Below are positions 24,097 to 33,387 of a stretch of DNA of 64,000 bases, piece by piece. Each line of letters opens with the position of its first letter. Positions within the stretch are counted from its first letter, which is position 1. Location of the stretch: positions 2,790,001 to 2,854,000 of the forward strand of contig NZ_CP035704.1 of NCBI RefSeq assembly GCF_004168365.1, read 5' to 3'. The translations under genes were made by a program, and so were the position numbers. This DNA is from Pseudolysobacter antarcticus. Lineage in GTDB: Bacteria > Pseudomonadota > Gammaproteobacteria > Xanthomonadales > Rhodanobacteraceae. The notes under the pieces were generated by a model. That model saw nothing but the letters and a program-made list of their open reading frames with translations. It was not told the origin of the DNA and did not search any database.

Positions 24097-25178
24097 TCAA
24101 TCCACGGCTCTTCTGTGTCTGTCAACCCAGAACTATCGCCATAAAATAATTGCTGATGCAAATGAATATTTATGCGAACCGCAGTCGACCTATTTGGCGA
24201 AGTAATCGCTAGAGGATCGCCATAAGCCGTACGTTCGATCATTTGCGTCCCCCACAAATGCAAGCGTCCATCCCAATAGGGAGAACGAATTAGATGTTGT
24301 GCTTGCTCGCTATATGCTCTGCCACGATCAGGTGTGCTGGCGCTATCTCTGAAAAAAAACCAGTCATCGCCGGTGGCATAATCTATCCGAGCAGCCGGAA
24401 TACCACCCCCACCAGCTTGTCGCTCAGCTCTGGCACTGCCTCGGTCACTGTAAATAAGCCGTCCATAAATTTCGGCGCGGATTTGATTGAACAATTGACG
24501 TTCAAAAATATGTCGGCTAACAATCGTTGTGAATAAATCTGGAAAACTTGATGCAGAAAAACTTATCGCAGCATTTGGGGCGATCTCCGAAATTATTTTG
24601 ATGCTATCGATAATTAAGTTTTTCTCTTGCAAAAATCGTGCTTCCTGACGACCAAAGTCTAGCAAAAATAATACGTCGGTGCCCTGATTGGTAAGCCGAG
24701 ACGCGCGCGATACGATCGTACTTAGGAATGGGAGCAAATCTAGCTCGATCACAACCACCAATCCACGCGACAGCGCGACTAGGCGTTCGGCTTGCAAATC
24801 GAATTGATTCGGATCAGAAAGTTGCAAAGAAGGAATAAATTGCTTATTTCCTTGCGCTTCAATAAAGTCACACCAAGCAGAAAAACCGTTAGTAGAACTC
24901 CGCAATCTATCTAAGTCATCATGCACTTTTCTACGAGTCTCGCCAACACGCTCATCGCACAACATTAAAAAACAAGGCCGTGAGCCATACACTTCCTTTA
25001 TTTTCGCCACAGAATTATCAAGTTCTATTGAGCCAAGCCATGGCCGAAGCTTAAATAACGGGCACATTAACCCTTTATCCTTCTCGGGGAGCTCCTCAAG
25101 CGCAACCATCTCCGCAGGGCGCAAATCCAAAATCGGCACATACCCGATCTGACTCATTTCCTTTAGCGCCACCAGCAT
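24093..25178 (-). CDS. Beta-family (T4 beta-protein-like, sce7725-type) protein
   Basis: A 361-residue soluble protein. It opens YVPILDLRPAEMVALEELPE and PLFKLRPWLGSIELDNSVAK, and has TDVLFLLDFGRQEA and a late WDGRLHLWGTQMIERTA segment. This is the typical pattern of the beta-protein family (PF14350), which suggests a TIM-barrel-like fold. Function is unknown. TAAGGAG sits too close to the ATG at 25178 and better fits a GTG two codons later (25172), so the exact start is uncertain. It is the last gene of a three-gene AT-rich operon. Confidence 0.72.
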   Translation of the reverse strand: MLVALKEMSQIGYVPILDLRPAEMVALEELPEKDKGLMCPLFKLRPWLGSIELDNSVAKIKEVYGSRPCFLMLCDERVGETRRKVHDDLDRLRSSTNGFSAWCDFIEAQGNKQFIPSLQLSDPNQFDLQAERLVALSRGLVVVIELDLLPFLSTIVSRASRLTNQGTDVLFLLDFGRQEARFLQEKNLIIDSIKIISEIAPNAAISFSASSFPDLFTTIVSRHIFERQLFNQIRAEIYGRLIYSDRGSARAERQAGGGGIPAARIDYATGDDWFFFRDSASTPDRGRAYSEQAQHLIRSPYWDGRLHLWGTQMIERTAYGDPLAITSPNRSTAVRINIHLHQQLFYGDSSGLTDTEEPWID

Positions 25179-25183
25179 TCTCC

Positions 25184-25687
25184 TTACGCGCGGTCAATTC
25201 TAATTTGCATCGCTATAGTAGAAACATTCAATGCTTCTGCCAAAGTTAGAACTATATCCTCCACACCCGCTAAATGAGCCCGCGTCTGTATGACTTGTAT
25301 AAGATGCATAGGCATGATGATGTCTGCGGCGAGACGGTTCGCCTGAGCTTCCTTGGCATCGGAGAGCGATGATCGATAGAGAACGTCATCGCTAAGTCCG
25401 TTACCTATGAACTCGCGGTGTAAAAGAAAATGAGCCAGCTCATGAGCTACCGTAAAGCGCTGGCGCTTAGGGTCGTCATGCCGATTTACTTTTATGGTGA
25501 ATTTACCATTCCCGACCGAAGGTCTAATCTCCCCAGATATACCCATAGGAAGCGTTGCTGACCGAACTTCAATACCCAACAACCGGGCAATCTCGGAAAG
25601 TTTAATAGGAGCGAGTTTTTGCTGCGATTCGATCAGCGTTTGAATATCAGGGGGTAGCTTCGCCCACTCCTTGCTTCTGCCACTCAT
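25184..25687 (-). CDS. ImmA/IrrE-family metallopeptidase
   Basis: A 167-residue single-domain zinc peptidase. The zinc motif is H82-E83-x2-H86 (AHELAHFLLH), with the third ligand probably E113 in DAKEAQANRLAADIIMP. Members cleave repressors (ImmA of ICEBs1, IrrE/PprI with DdrO) and so couple DNA damage or infection to gene activation. No XRE repressor is fused or adjacent in this operon; the nearest XRE gene is hipB, 2.4 kb away. CGGAGG lies 7 bases before the ATG, and the start overlaps the stop of the preceding gene (ATGA). Confidence 0.88.
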   Translation of the reverse strand: MSGRSKEWAKLPPDIQTLIESQQKLAPIKLSEIARLLGIEVRSATLPMGISGEIRPSVGNGKFTIKVNRHDDPKRQRFTVAHELAHFLLHREFIGNGLSDDVLYRSSLSDAKEAQANRLAADIIMPMHLIQVIQTRAHLAGVEDIVLTLAEALNVSTIAMQIRIDRA

Positions 25688-26160
25688 CTAGAGCCTCCGT
25701 TGTCATGGTCAATTTCGTTCAGAGCATTTTGTTGCCTCTCCCGTTCTTTTAGCCACGCCGAAACGGTACCACTTTTCTCGCTCTCGATTATTCTTCCCAC
25801 TTCAGAAATTATCAGCTGTTTAACTTTTTCGCTATTAATCTCTTCCACGACCAATTCCTTGGCAGTCTTAGTTACCACTTCTTCAGCACTCGTCTTCGAT
25901 GCTCTCTCAACAACGCCCTTGAAATGCCTATAGCCAAATATTGCAAGTATAGCCATCACCACACCAAATATAGCAACTATAAGCGCGACCGCAGTCAGCA
26001 GGACTGCGATTAAGTCCGGGTAACTCACTGACATTGGCGATATTTGAAGTGACCTACCTTGACCAACCCATACTACGATACCGCCGAAAGCGCCTGCTCC
26101 AATATAAGCCACCGCGCCTCTAAAAATCTTAATAATTGAAGTGCCTTTAATAGAAGCCAT
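25684..26160 (-). CDS. Two-helix membrane protein with coiled-coil tail
   Basis: A 158-residue protein. Two hydrophobic helices (about residues 12-32 and 48-76) are followed by a long charged helix (EEVVTKTAKELVVEEINSEK and on) likely to form a coiled coil. No family is recognised. It is first in an operon with an ImmA-like peptidase and a beta-family gene, joined to the former by a 4-base overlap. Small membrane partners are frequent in defence operons as effectors or anchors, but this remains inference. Confidence 0.65.
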   Translation of the reverse strand: MASIKGTSIIKIFRGAVAYIGAGAFGGIVVWVGQGRSLQISPMSVSYPDLIAVLLTAVALIVAIFGVVMAILAIFGYRHFKGVVERASKTSAEEVVTKTAKELVVEEINSEKVKQLIISEVGRIIESEKSGTVSAWLKERERQQNALNEIDHDNGGSR

Positions 26161-26205
26161 TAATCTATATCTCCAGCGCCCGAACGAAGCTCGTGCTCAG
26201 CATAT

Positions 26206-27876
26206 TCAAACCATCGGCAATTTCAACCCCATCTGCTTGGCGCATTCAATCGCCACCTCATATCCCGCGTCCGCATGCCGCATCACGCCGGTGCCGGGAT
26301 CGTTCCACAACACCCGCGTGAGGCGCTTGTCGGCTTCCGCCGAACCATCCGCAACAATCACCACGCCCGAATGCTGCGAATAACCCATGCCGACGCCGCC
26401 GCCGTGATGCAGGCTTACCCACGTCGCGCCGCCGGCGACGTTGAGCATCGCGTTGAGCAGTGGCCAGTCGGATACGGCATCGCTGCCGTCTTTCATCGCT
26501 TCGGTTTCGCGGTTCGGTGACGCCACGGAACCCGAATCCAGATGATCGCGACCGATCACGATCGGCGCTTTCAATTCGCCGTTGCGCACCATCTCGTTGA
26601 ACGCGAGCGCGAGTTTGTGGCGCTGGCCGAGTCCGACCCAGCAGATGCGCGCGGGCAGGCCCTGAAAACTGATGCGTTCGCGCGCCATGTCGAGCCAGTT
26701 GTGCAGATGTTTGTCGTCGGGGATCAGCTCTTTCACTTTCGCATCGGTCTTGTAGATATCTTCGGGATCGCCCGACAGCGCGACCCAGCGGAACGGCCCA
26801 ATGCCGCGACAGAACAGCGGCCGCACATACGCCGGCACGAAGCCCGGGAAATCGAACGCGTGGGCGCAGCCGACATCCTTCGCCATCTGGCGGATGTTGT
26901 TGCCGTAGTCGAAAGTCGGCACGCCCATTTTGTGGAACGCGAGCATCGCATCGACGTGCACGCACATCGAGTGTTTGGCCGCGTCGCGCACGGCATCGGG
27001 ATTGGATTTGCGCTCGGTTTCCCAGCGCTGCATCGACCAGCCGATCGGCAGATAACCGTTGACCGGATCATGAGCCGAGGTTTGATCGGTCACCCCATCC
27101 GGGCGCACGCCGCGCTTCACGAGTTCGGGCAGAATCTCCGCGGCGTTGCCGAGCAGCGCGATCGATTTTGCCTCGCCCGACTTCGTATATTTGGCGATAC
27201 GCGCGAGCGCGTCGTCGAGATCACTCGCCTGCTCATCGACATAACGCGTGCGCAGACGCATGTCGATGCGGCTCTGCTGGCATTCGATATTCAGCGAACT
27301 CGCACCGGCCAGACTCGCCGCCAGCGGCTGCGCGCCGCCCATGCCGCCGAGGCCCGCGGTGAGTATCCAACGCCCTTTGAGCGAGCCGCCGTAATGCTCC
27401 CGGCCCATCTCGACAAATGTTTCGTAGGTGCCCTGCACAATGCCTTGCGAGCCGATGTAGATCCACGAGCCGGCCGTCATCTGGCCGTACATCATCAAAC
27501 CCTTTTTATCGAGTTCGTTGAAGTGCTCCCACGTTGCCCAATGCGGCACGAGATTGGAGTTGGCGATGAGCACGCGCGGCGCATCGGCGTGCGACGGAAA
27601 CACACCGACCGGCTTGCCCGATTGCACGAGTAAGGTTTCATCATCACCGAGTTCACGCAGGCAACGCAGGATGGCATCGAAGCATTCCCAGTTGCGCGCG
27701 GCGCGGCCGATGCCGCCGTAGACAACAAGCTCGGCGGGATTTTCCGCGACGTCGGGATCGAGGTTGTTCTGCAACATGCGGAACGCCGCCTCGGTGAGCC
27801 AGCTCTTGCAGCTGAGCTCGGTGCCGCGTGGCGCGCGGATGGTGCGCGTGGTATCGATTCTGGTGGGAGCATTCAT
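26206..27876 (-). CDS. hutU: Urocanate hydratase
   Basis: A 556-residue protein from the ATG at 27876, close to the family's ~555. It catalyses urocanate to 4-imidazolone-5-propanoate, the second step of histidine breakdown, with a tightly bound NAD. Conserved stretches include [49 protein letters not shown] (NAD-binding glycine loop), [11 protein letters not shown] and [16 protein letters not shown]. No other hut gene is adjacent; hutF and hutI lie 7-15 kb away. Three codons upstream, a further in-frame start exists but without better support. Confidence 0.97.
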   Translation of the reverse strand: MNAPTRIDTTRTIRAPRGTELSCKSWLTEAAFRMLQNNLDPDVAENPAELVVYGGIGRAARNWECFDAILRCLRELGDDETLLVQSGKPVGVFPSHADAPRVLIANSNLVPHWATWEHFNELDKKGLMMYGQMTAGSWIYIGSQGIVQGTYETFVEMGREHYGGSLKGRWILTAGLGGMGGAQPLAASLAGASSLNIECQQSRIDMRLRTRYVDEQASDLDDALARIAKYTKSGEAKSIALLGNAAEILPELVKRGVRPDGVTDQTSAHDPVNGYLPIGWSMQRWETERKSNPDAVRDAAKHSMCVHVDAMLAFHKMGVPTFDYGNNIRQMAKDVGCAHAFDFPGFVPAYVRPLFCRGIGPFRWVALSGDPEDIYKTDAKVKELIPDDKHLHNWLDMARERISFQGLPARICWVGLGQRHKLALAFNEMVRNGELKAPIVIGRDHLDSGSVASPNRETEAMKDGSDAVSDWPLLNAMLNVAGGATWVSLHHGGGVGMGYSQHSGVVIVADGSAEADKRLTRVLWNDPGTGVMRHADAGYEVAIECAKQMGLKLPMV

Positions 27877-28043
27877 CGGTCGGTTCCGCAGCATGTGGAC
27901 AATGGCGCGATTATCCGCTGCACGCTAGCGCTTGTCGAAAGCGCCATCGCCGAGAAACTCTGCGGCCGCAATGGCGCCACCGCGGCACTCGCGAAGTTTC
28001 GCAATATCGTCATACTAATCGGCAACAGTTGTTGGCCAATCCG

Positions 28044-29306
28044 ATGAAGATCCCGATGAAAATTATCCTGCGTTTTTTCGCCGCCGTCTTGCTGCTCAGC
28101 GTGCTCGGCTGCGCGCCGCAACTCACGCGTAATGCAGACAAAAATGCCTACACGCCGCTGATCCTGATTTCGATCGATGGTTATCGCGCCGATTATCTGC
28201 AGCGCGGCCTGAGCCCGACGCTCACCGCACTCGCGGCTGATGGCGTGCGCGCCGAAGCGTTGCGACCGGCGTTTCCGTCGCTGACGTTTCCGAATCACTA
28301 CACGCTGGTCACCGGGCTGAATCCCGATCACCACGGCATCGTCAACAATCGCATGATTAATCCGGTCAGCGGTGCACGTTTTGTCTACAAGGAACCCGCC
28401 ACAACTGCCGATCCGAACTGGTGGGGCGGCGAGCCAATTTGGGTGAGCGTGGAAAAAAACGGCCAGCACGCGGCGACCATGTTCTGGCCCGGTAGCGATG
28501 TCGCGATAAAAAATACGCGGCCGAGTTATTGGCGTGCTTTCGATGGCAAAATCACGCCCGATGAGCGCGTCGATCAGGTGCTGCAATGGCTCGATCTGCC
28601 GGCGGATCAACGCCCGGTTTTCCTGACTTTGTACTTCGATCAGGTCGATCACGGCGGGCATGATTTCGGCCCCGATTCGGCCGAGGTGAATGCCGCCATC
28701 GCGCTGGTCGACACCGCCCTGCAACGTCTTGTGCAAGGCCTGAAACAGCGTGGACTCGATCAGCGCGCCAATCTGGTGATCGTCTCGGATCACGGCATGA
28801 CCTCGGCCGGCCGCGATCGTGTGGTCGTGCTGAATGACCTCGTCAACGTGGACAACATCACCGTCGAGAGCGCCGGCATTCTCGCCGGCCTTGCGCCAAA
28901 ACCCGGGCATGAAAAAGAAGTAGAAAACGCGCTGCTAAAACCGCAGGCACATATGCAGTGCTGGAAAAAAACCAATGTGCCAATACGTCTGCACTACGGC
29001 ACCAATCCGCGTATTCCCGAAATTTTATGCCTGGCCAACGAAGGCTGGCTGATCGGCACGCAGGATGTGATCGACGATCCGAAACACCACTTCTCGCTCG
29101 GCGAGCACGGCTACGACAATGATCTGCCGAGCATGCGCGCCTTGTTCATCGCGCACGGATCGGCGTTCAAGCACGGGCTAGTTGTGCCGGAGTTCGATAA
29201 TGTGGATGTGTATCCGATGTTGATGCGCGTGCTTGGCATCACGGCGCAACCTAATGATGGCAATGCCAGAACAACGACTTCGATGTTGCGTGTGGCTAAC
29301 CACTAG
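28044..29306 (+). CDS. NPP-type alkaline-phosphatase-superfamily phosphodiesterase lipoprotein
   Basis: A 420-residue protein with a lipoprotein signal (LLSVLGC, Cys about residue 22) and a nucleotide pyrophosphatase/phosphodiesterase domain. The two-zinc site is complete: SIDGYRADYL (Asp), PSLTFPNHYTLVTG (Thr nucleophile), YFDQVDHGGHDFG (Asp, His), VSDHGM (Asp-His) and GEHGYDN (His). Such enzymes hydrolyse nucleotide phosphodiesters or lysophospholipids outside the inner membrane. An ATG four codons later (28056) is an alternative start. It diverges from hutU. Confidence 0.9.
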   Translation: MKIPMKIILRFFAAVLLLSVLGCAPQLTRNADKNAYTPLILISIDGYRADYLQRGLSPTLTALAADGVRAEALRPAFPSLTFPNHYTLVTGLNPDHHGIVNNRMINPVSGARFVYKEPATTADPNWWGGEPIWVSVEKNGQHAATMFWPGSDVAIKNTRPSYWRAFDGKITPDERVDQVLQWLDLPADQRPVFLTLYFDQVDHGGHDFGPDSAEVNAAIALVDTALQRLVQGLKQRGLDQRANLVIVSDHGMTSAGRDRVVVLNDLVNVDNITVESAGILAGLAPKPGHEKEVENALLKPQAHMQCWKKTNVPIRLHYGTNPRIPEILCLANEGWLIGTQDVIDDPKHHFSLGEHGYDNDLPSMRALFIAHGSAFKHGLVVPEFDNVDVYPMLMRVLGITAQPNDGNARTTTSMLRVANH

Positions 29307-29484
29307 CAGGCTGTTGAGGCGCGACCTGACCGAACGCAACGAGATTACCCTTCACGTGGTCGCGATGGTCGCCGATCCGCGTGACTACCGATGATCCAGC
29401 TATCCAGCGACCTTTCTGGCGGGTATGCCGCTAACGGACGAACGGCCACAAGCAATGGGTACTCGTGCCGCGAAGGGCTTAGGC

Positions 29485-30258
29485 TCACTCGATCAGGGCA
29501 GGCAAACTCACGTCGAATCCATCTTTGAACAAGGGGATTTCCGGCGAGCCGTCGCCACTGAGATCCAGGGAACGGCTCCCTTGGCCGCCGACTTGGAAAT
29601 CCAAGGTCATCGTTGAGTTACCGACTTGGGCGGGTACGAACGCGTACGTCATGCTGCACTGGCCGACGAGCTGGAATGGGGGCGGTGGACAGCCGGCCCC
29701 CGTGCGCACGAAGGCACTGATGGCTGGCACACTGGATGTCCGGATCTCCGTGATCTGTATCGGAACCGGTCCGACGTTGGTCAGGTACGCTGACTTTTCC
29801 TGGCCGATCGTGCCGATGGATGTCGAAAACCAGGCCAGACCACCGAATGGCTCAACGACCAGTTGCCCTTGAGCGCCCTCGCCACGCAGCCCGAAAGCAA
29901 CTTGATCACCACCCGTCAGCGTAAGTGTGATCGTCTGGTAGAAGACATTGAGGGCGTTTGGCGTAAACGTGTGTTCGATCGTGCAACTCGCTAGCGCGGC
30001 GACGGTAAAGGGCACCGTGCCGCAGCTTCCGCCGGCGCGCGCATAGACCCCAGTCGCGGGGCTGGCTGCGATAACCGTCACGGACTGGTTGCCGGTATTC
30101 GTCAAGGTCGTAGCCATCGGATTACTGGTGGTGCCGAGCGCGTGTTCTCGGAAATCCAGCTGCGAGGGCGACTTATCGAGCTCGGCGCTGGCACTGGCGG
30201 CACAGCACAGCAGCAGCATTCCGGTGAGTAGACGGGAGACAGGCTGGAGTGTGGCCAC
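29485..30258 (-). CDS. Exported choice-of-anchor-D-like protein with GF(D) tail
   Basis: A ~257-residue protein. A hydrophobic signal (LLTGMLLLCCAASASA) is followed by two Ig-like ASH/choice-of-anchor-D repeats (PSQLDFREHALGTTSNPMAT; LTNTGNQSV; then AYLTNVGPVPIQITEIRTSS). The C-terminus has PLFKDGFDVSLPALIE, close to the F-x-x-GFE ends of other exported proteins in the window but with eight more residues. The start is uncertain: a GTG at 30258 places the signal at the N-terminus, whereas the frame stays open to 30501 with poorly coding sequence. Confidence 0.65.
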   Translation of the reverse strand: MATLQPVSRLLTGMLLLCCAASASAELDKSPSQLDFREHALGTTSNPMATTLTNTGNQSVTVIAASPATGVYARAGGSCGTVPFTVAALASCTIEHTFTPNALNVFYQTITLTLTGGDQVAFGLRGEGAQGQLVVEPFGGLAWFSTSIGTIGQEKSAYLTNVGPVPIQITEIRTSSVPAISAFVRTGAGCPPPPFQLVGQCSMTYAFVPAQVGNSTMTLDFQVGGQGSRSLDLSGDGSPEIPLFKDGFDVSLPALIE

Positions 30259-30841
30259 GCAGATCGGCGAGCCCGGCCCGGCATGGGTGGTCGCAGCCGC
30301 AGAGGCTGGCAACAACGATAACCGAGCGGTCTGGATCGAGACGGCTGGTGAAGTGGAGGACAACGGTGCTTTCATGGGGGTACTCAAGGTTGGGCAGCGG
30401 GCGACATCAGCCCTCAACATTTTAAACGACAAAACGGGCACGAGACTGCCATCGGATTTCGATGACGCTGCCGGAAACCGGGTTTTGTTCCAGCCCTGCA
30501 TCGGGGAATGCAGAAAACTGCCACACGCTCAGAATAAAAACGCGCGCTGCTGGCCCTATGGATCACTTCCAGTACACTCGGGTAGCAAACATGATGACCT
30601 GTATTCCCACACGATCCTCACGTGCCAATCCCGCTGATGGAGTTGCCGAATCTCCTTGTCGCCACGACGCTCGTTGCGACTACGGTTTCTCTGCGCTGCA
30701 ACAAGGCCATGGAGTGAGTGTTCGTACTTCTCGATGCCAGCATGCAGCCGCGCGCCGAAATTTGTGGGCAACCAAGCGACGTCACGCCGTGGTTCTTCGG
30801 TGCTCGACAGGTCGTGGTGACGCATCCATGAGGCCACCGGT
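30259..30841. other. Non-coding stretch between two divergent genes
   Basis: Several short open frames exist here, but none has a recognisable protein pattern or good ribosome site. They are likely by-products of high GC. The region should hold promoters for both flanking genes. No repeat is seen. Confidence 0.45.
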
Positions 30842-33262
30842 TTGAGCGTCGACAATCCGCAGCGGTCAACGCCCATTCGCGCCATCACAGCCATTGAGCT
30901 GATCGCGATGACGCTCGCCGGTTTGCTGTTCCTCGTCGCTACCGTGCGCTTCGGTGGCCCGGTGGCGGGTGACGAGCTCGATCCTTCGTGGAGAATGGTA
31001 CTCAACTGGGCGAGCACCCACGGCTTGCACTGGGGCAGTGATATCGCGTTTACCTACGGCCCGCTCGGCTACCTTTTCCCGCTGAACGCCTGCGACTCTG
31101 CCCACTACGATGCGTTCGTCACGATGCAAATCGTGCTTGCCGGCGCGGCTGCGTTCCTGTTCGCCAATGGTTGGTTCGTGCAACGCTGGCCCGAACGCGT
31201 CGTACTTGCGGCCGCCGTCATCTTTACCGCCCCGCTGCTAACTGCTGATCCGGTATGGCTGGCCATGCCGGTGTTCGCGATCGTGGGTATGCATGCGCAC
31301 GCCGCCGCTGGACGCCGGCGCGCGCTATGGCTGCTGCTCGTCGTCGCGGCTCTTTACGCGTCCACCATCTTGCTGATCAAGATGAGCACCTTGCTGCTCA
31401 TCTTGATCTGGTGGCTCGCCGGAATCGTCGTGCTGCTTCGTGCGCGAATGCATCGCCACGCGGTCGCTTGGCTGCTATTAGTTCCGGTCTGCTCGCTTAC
31501 GCTGTGGATGTTGAGCGGCCAGCGCTTCAGCGACCTGCTCCCCTTCATCGCCACGGTGCTCGAAATCTCCCGCGGCTACACCGCTGCGATGGGCAGTTTT
31601 CCGCCGCTCCGATTCGATCTCTACGGGCTGGCTGTGATGGGCTGCGTCAGCGGCATCGGGTTGTGGACGGCATGGCGCTCCCGCTGCGACTTCGCTCGAC
31701 TTGCATGCATCGCGCTTTGCGGCTTTGCGATCTTCATTGCGTGGCGAGCCGGCTTCACCCGCGCCGACACGCACGTCGCCATCTTCGCCCTGACAGCCTG
31801 GCTCACGCTGCCGCTGTTGGCGGGGATGGCGCCTGCGGCACCACCGTGGCTTCGCGCAGCGAGCTTGAGCCTGGCCCTGGCGGTCGCGCCCCTTGCCGAC
31901 CTGACCTTCAATGCCGGCGTGGATCAAAAGCGCGGCGAGCTGGCGATAGCGAGCGTGGACTTCCTGGCAAGCAACATTGGCCTGCTCGTGCATCCGCTCA
32001 CGTATCGGCCTGCACTCGAAGCGGCGCTGGCCCAGGAACGCATTCGGCTCAATCTGCCCAAGACGCGCGCCATCGTCGGCGCCCGCAGCATCGACCTCAT
32101 GGGCACGCAGCAGGGCGTCGTTATCACCAACGGCTTCGCTTACCGGCCAGCGCCGGTATTTCAAGGCTACAGCGCTTACACGCCGCGCCTGCAGCAGCTC
32201 AACGCCGGCGCATACAGTGGCCCCGATCGGACGGATTTCGTTCTTTTGGCGTATTCGCCCATCGATGGCAACCTGCCCACCAGCGAAAACGCGCTCGCTT
32301 TCACGACGCTCTACAGGAACTATCATCCGGTACTCGTGGAGCAATCCTATCTGCTGTTGGAGAAGGACGCCGAGTCCGCGCCGCCGCAGCCACCAACGGA
32401 AGCCGGCTGGCAGCACGCCACGTGGGGGCAATGGATTGAATTGTCGCCCGCGTCTGAAACCGTGGCCGTCCTCGCGGTGCGCTCCGAGCTCTCCATTGCT
32501 GGCAAAACGATGGCAAACCTGCTGCGCGAACCGGAGCAGTTTATCGAGCTGGAAATGGCCGACGGCACGACCCAGCGCTTCCGGCTAGGTCGCGGCGCGG
32601 CACCGGGCGGTTTCCTGGTTTCGCCGCTGGTGCAGTCGCTCGACGACTATGCGCGCCTGTTCATCGGCGCCGAACTACCTGTCGTTCGCCGTTTTCGCAT
32701 GCTGCCGCAGAGTGACGCGCTAGGCACCCTATTCGCAAGCGATATCCAATGGAGCGTGACGCAGTTGCCGCGACGCCCAAGGGTCGAGCCACCGCCAACG
32801 ATGCTTGATGCGCTCTTTCCCGGATTCTCACACTGGCCGCAAGCCTGGACCGCCAATATCCACACCATGCTGGAACAAGAGCATCGCGTACTGTTCACGC
32901 CCAGCCCTTCGCGGCTGAGCTTCAAACCTGGCGCAGGCACCTACATCGTCTCCGGCGAGATCGGCATCGTCCTCAATGCGTTCACGAGTGCCGGCTGCGA
33001 AGCTGGCGACGGCGTGGAAGTCAAGGTCTCCGGTGGCTCGGGCGAGACGCTCACATATCTCTACAACCCGTTCGCCGATGCCACGCTGCGTCCCGCGCGC
33101 CGCTTCGAACTGGGCCCCGTGAATGCCGATCCGAACGGCGTCCTGTTTCTGGACGTTGCCCCTGGCCCGGCGAACAATAGCGACTGCGACTGGGCTTACG
33201 TGCGCGACGTCAAGATTCGCTCTATCGAAGACGCGGATCGCACGCAAAATAGTATCCCGTAA
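30842..33262 (+). CDS. Large polytopic membrane protein of unknown function
   Basis: An 806-residue protein with about ten membrane helices in the first ~370 residues, then a large soluble region (~370-806). The latter is probably periplasmic, with many Trp and Tyr. The first loop (GDELDPSWRMVLNWASTHGL) and HWGSDIAFTYGPLGYLFPL resemble the first periplasmic loop of lipid-linked sugar transferases (GT-C type), which carries acidic catalytic residues, but this is weak. The predicted start is a TTG; the ATG 22 codons later (30908) is an alternative. It lies among genes for exported proteins. Confidence 0.65.
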   Translation: MSVDNPQRSTPIRAITAIELIAMTLAGLLFLVATVRFGGPVAGDELDPSWRMVLNWASTHGLHWGSDIAFTYGPLGYLFPLNACDSAHYDAFVTMQIVLAGAAAFLFANGWFVQRWPERVVLAAAVIFTAPLLTADPVWLAMPVFAIVGMHAHAAAGRRRALWLLLVVAALYASTILLIKMSTLLLILIWWLAGIVVLLRARMHRHAVAWLLLVPVCSLTLWMLSGQRFSDLLPFIATVLEISRGYTAAMGSFPPLRFDLYGLAVMGCVSGIGLWTAWRSRCDFARLACIALCGFAIFIAWRAGFTRADTHVAIFALTAWLTLPLLAGMAPAAPPWLRAASLSLALAVAPLADLTFNAGVDQKRGELAIASVDFLASNIGLLVHPLTYRPALEAALAQERIRLNLPKTRAIVGARSIDLMGTQQGVVITNGFAYRPAPVFQGYSAYTPRLQQLNAGAYSGPDRTDFVLLAYSPIDGNLPTSENALAFTTLYRNYHPVLVEQSYLLLEKDAESAPPQPPTEAGWQHATWGQWIELSPASETVAVLAVRSELSIAGKTMANLLREPEQFIELEMADGTTQRFRLGRGAAPGGFLVSPLVQSLDDYARLFIGAELPVVRRFRMLPQSDALGTLFASDIQWSVTQLPRRPRVEPPPTMLDALFPGFSHWPQAWTANIHTMLEQEHRVLFTPSPSRLSFKPGAGTYIVSGEIGIVLNAFTSAGCEAGDGVEVKVSGGSGETLTYLYNPFADATLRPARRFELGPVNADPNGVLFLDVAPGPANNSDCDWAYVRDVKIRSIEDADRTQNSIP

Positions 33263-33387
33263 CTATTCCGGATCACGCTGCAACGAGATCCGATGGCAGT
33301 TACCGGCGCGTTCCGTCGTTTGAATGAATACGGCTGGTGCATCCCGCTACTGCCGAAGATGCGCCCCCCATTTATCGAGGAACGACT

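Noticed and set aside
26542-27633. A 363-codon open frame opposite hutU
   Set aside because: The minus strand is unmistakably urocanate hydratase; the antisense frame has no family features.
30462-30845. A 127-codon open frame in the gap before the large membrane protein
   Set aside because: No ribosome site, no domain, and unlikely residue composition; treated as non-coding.
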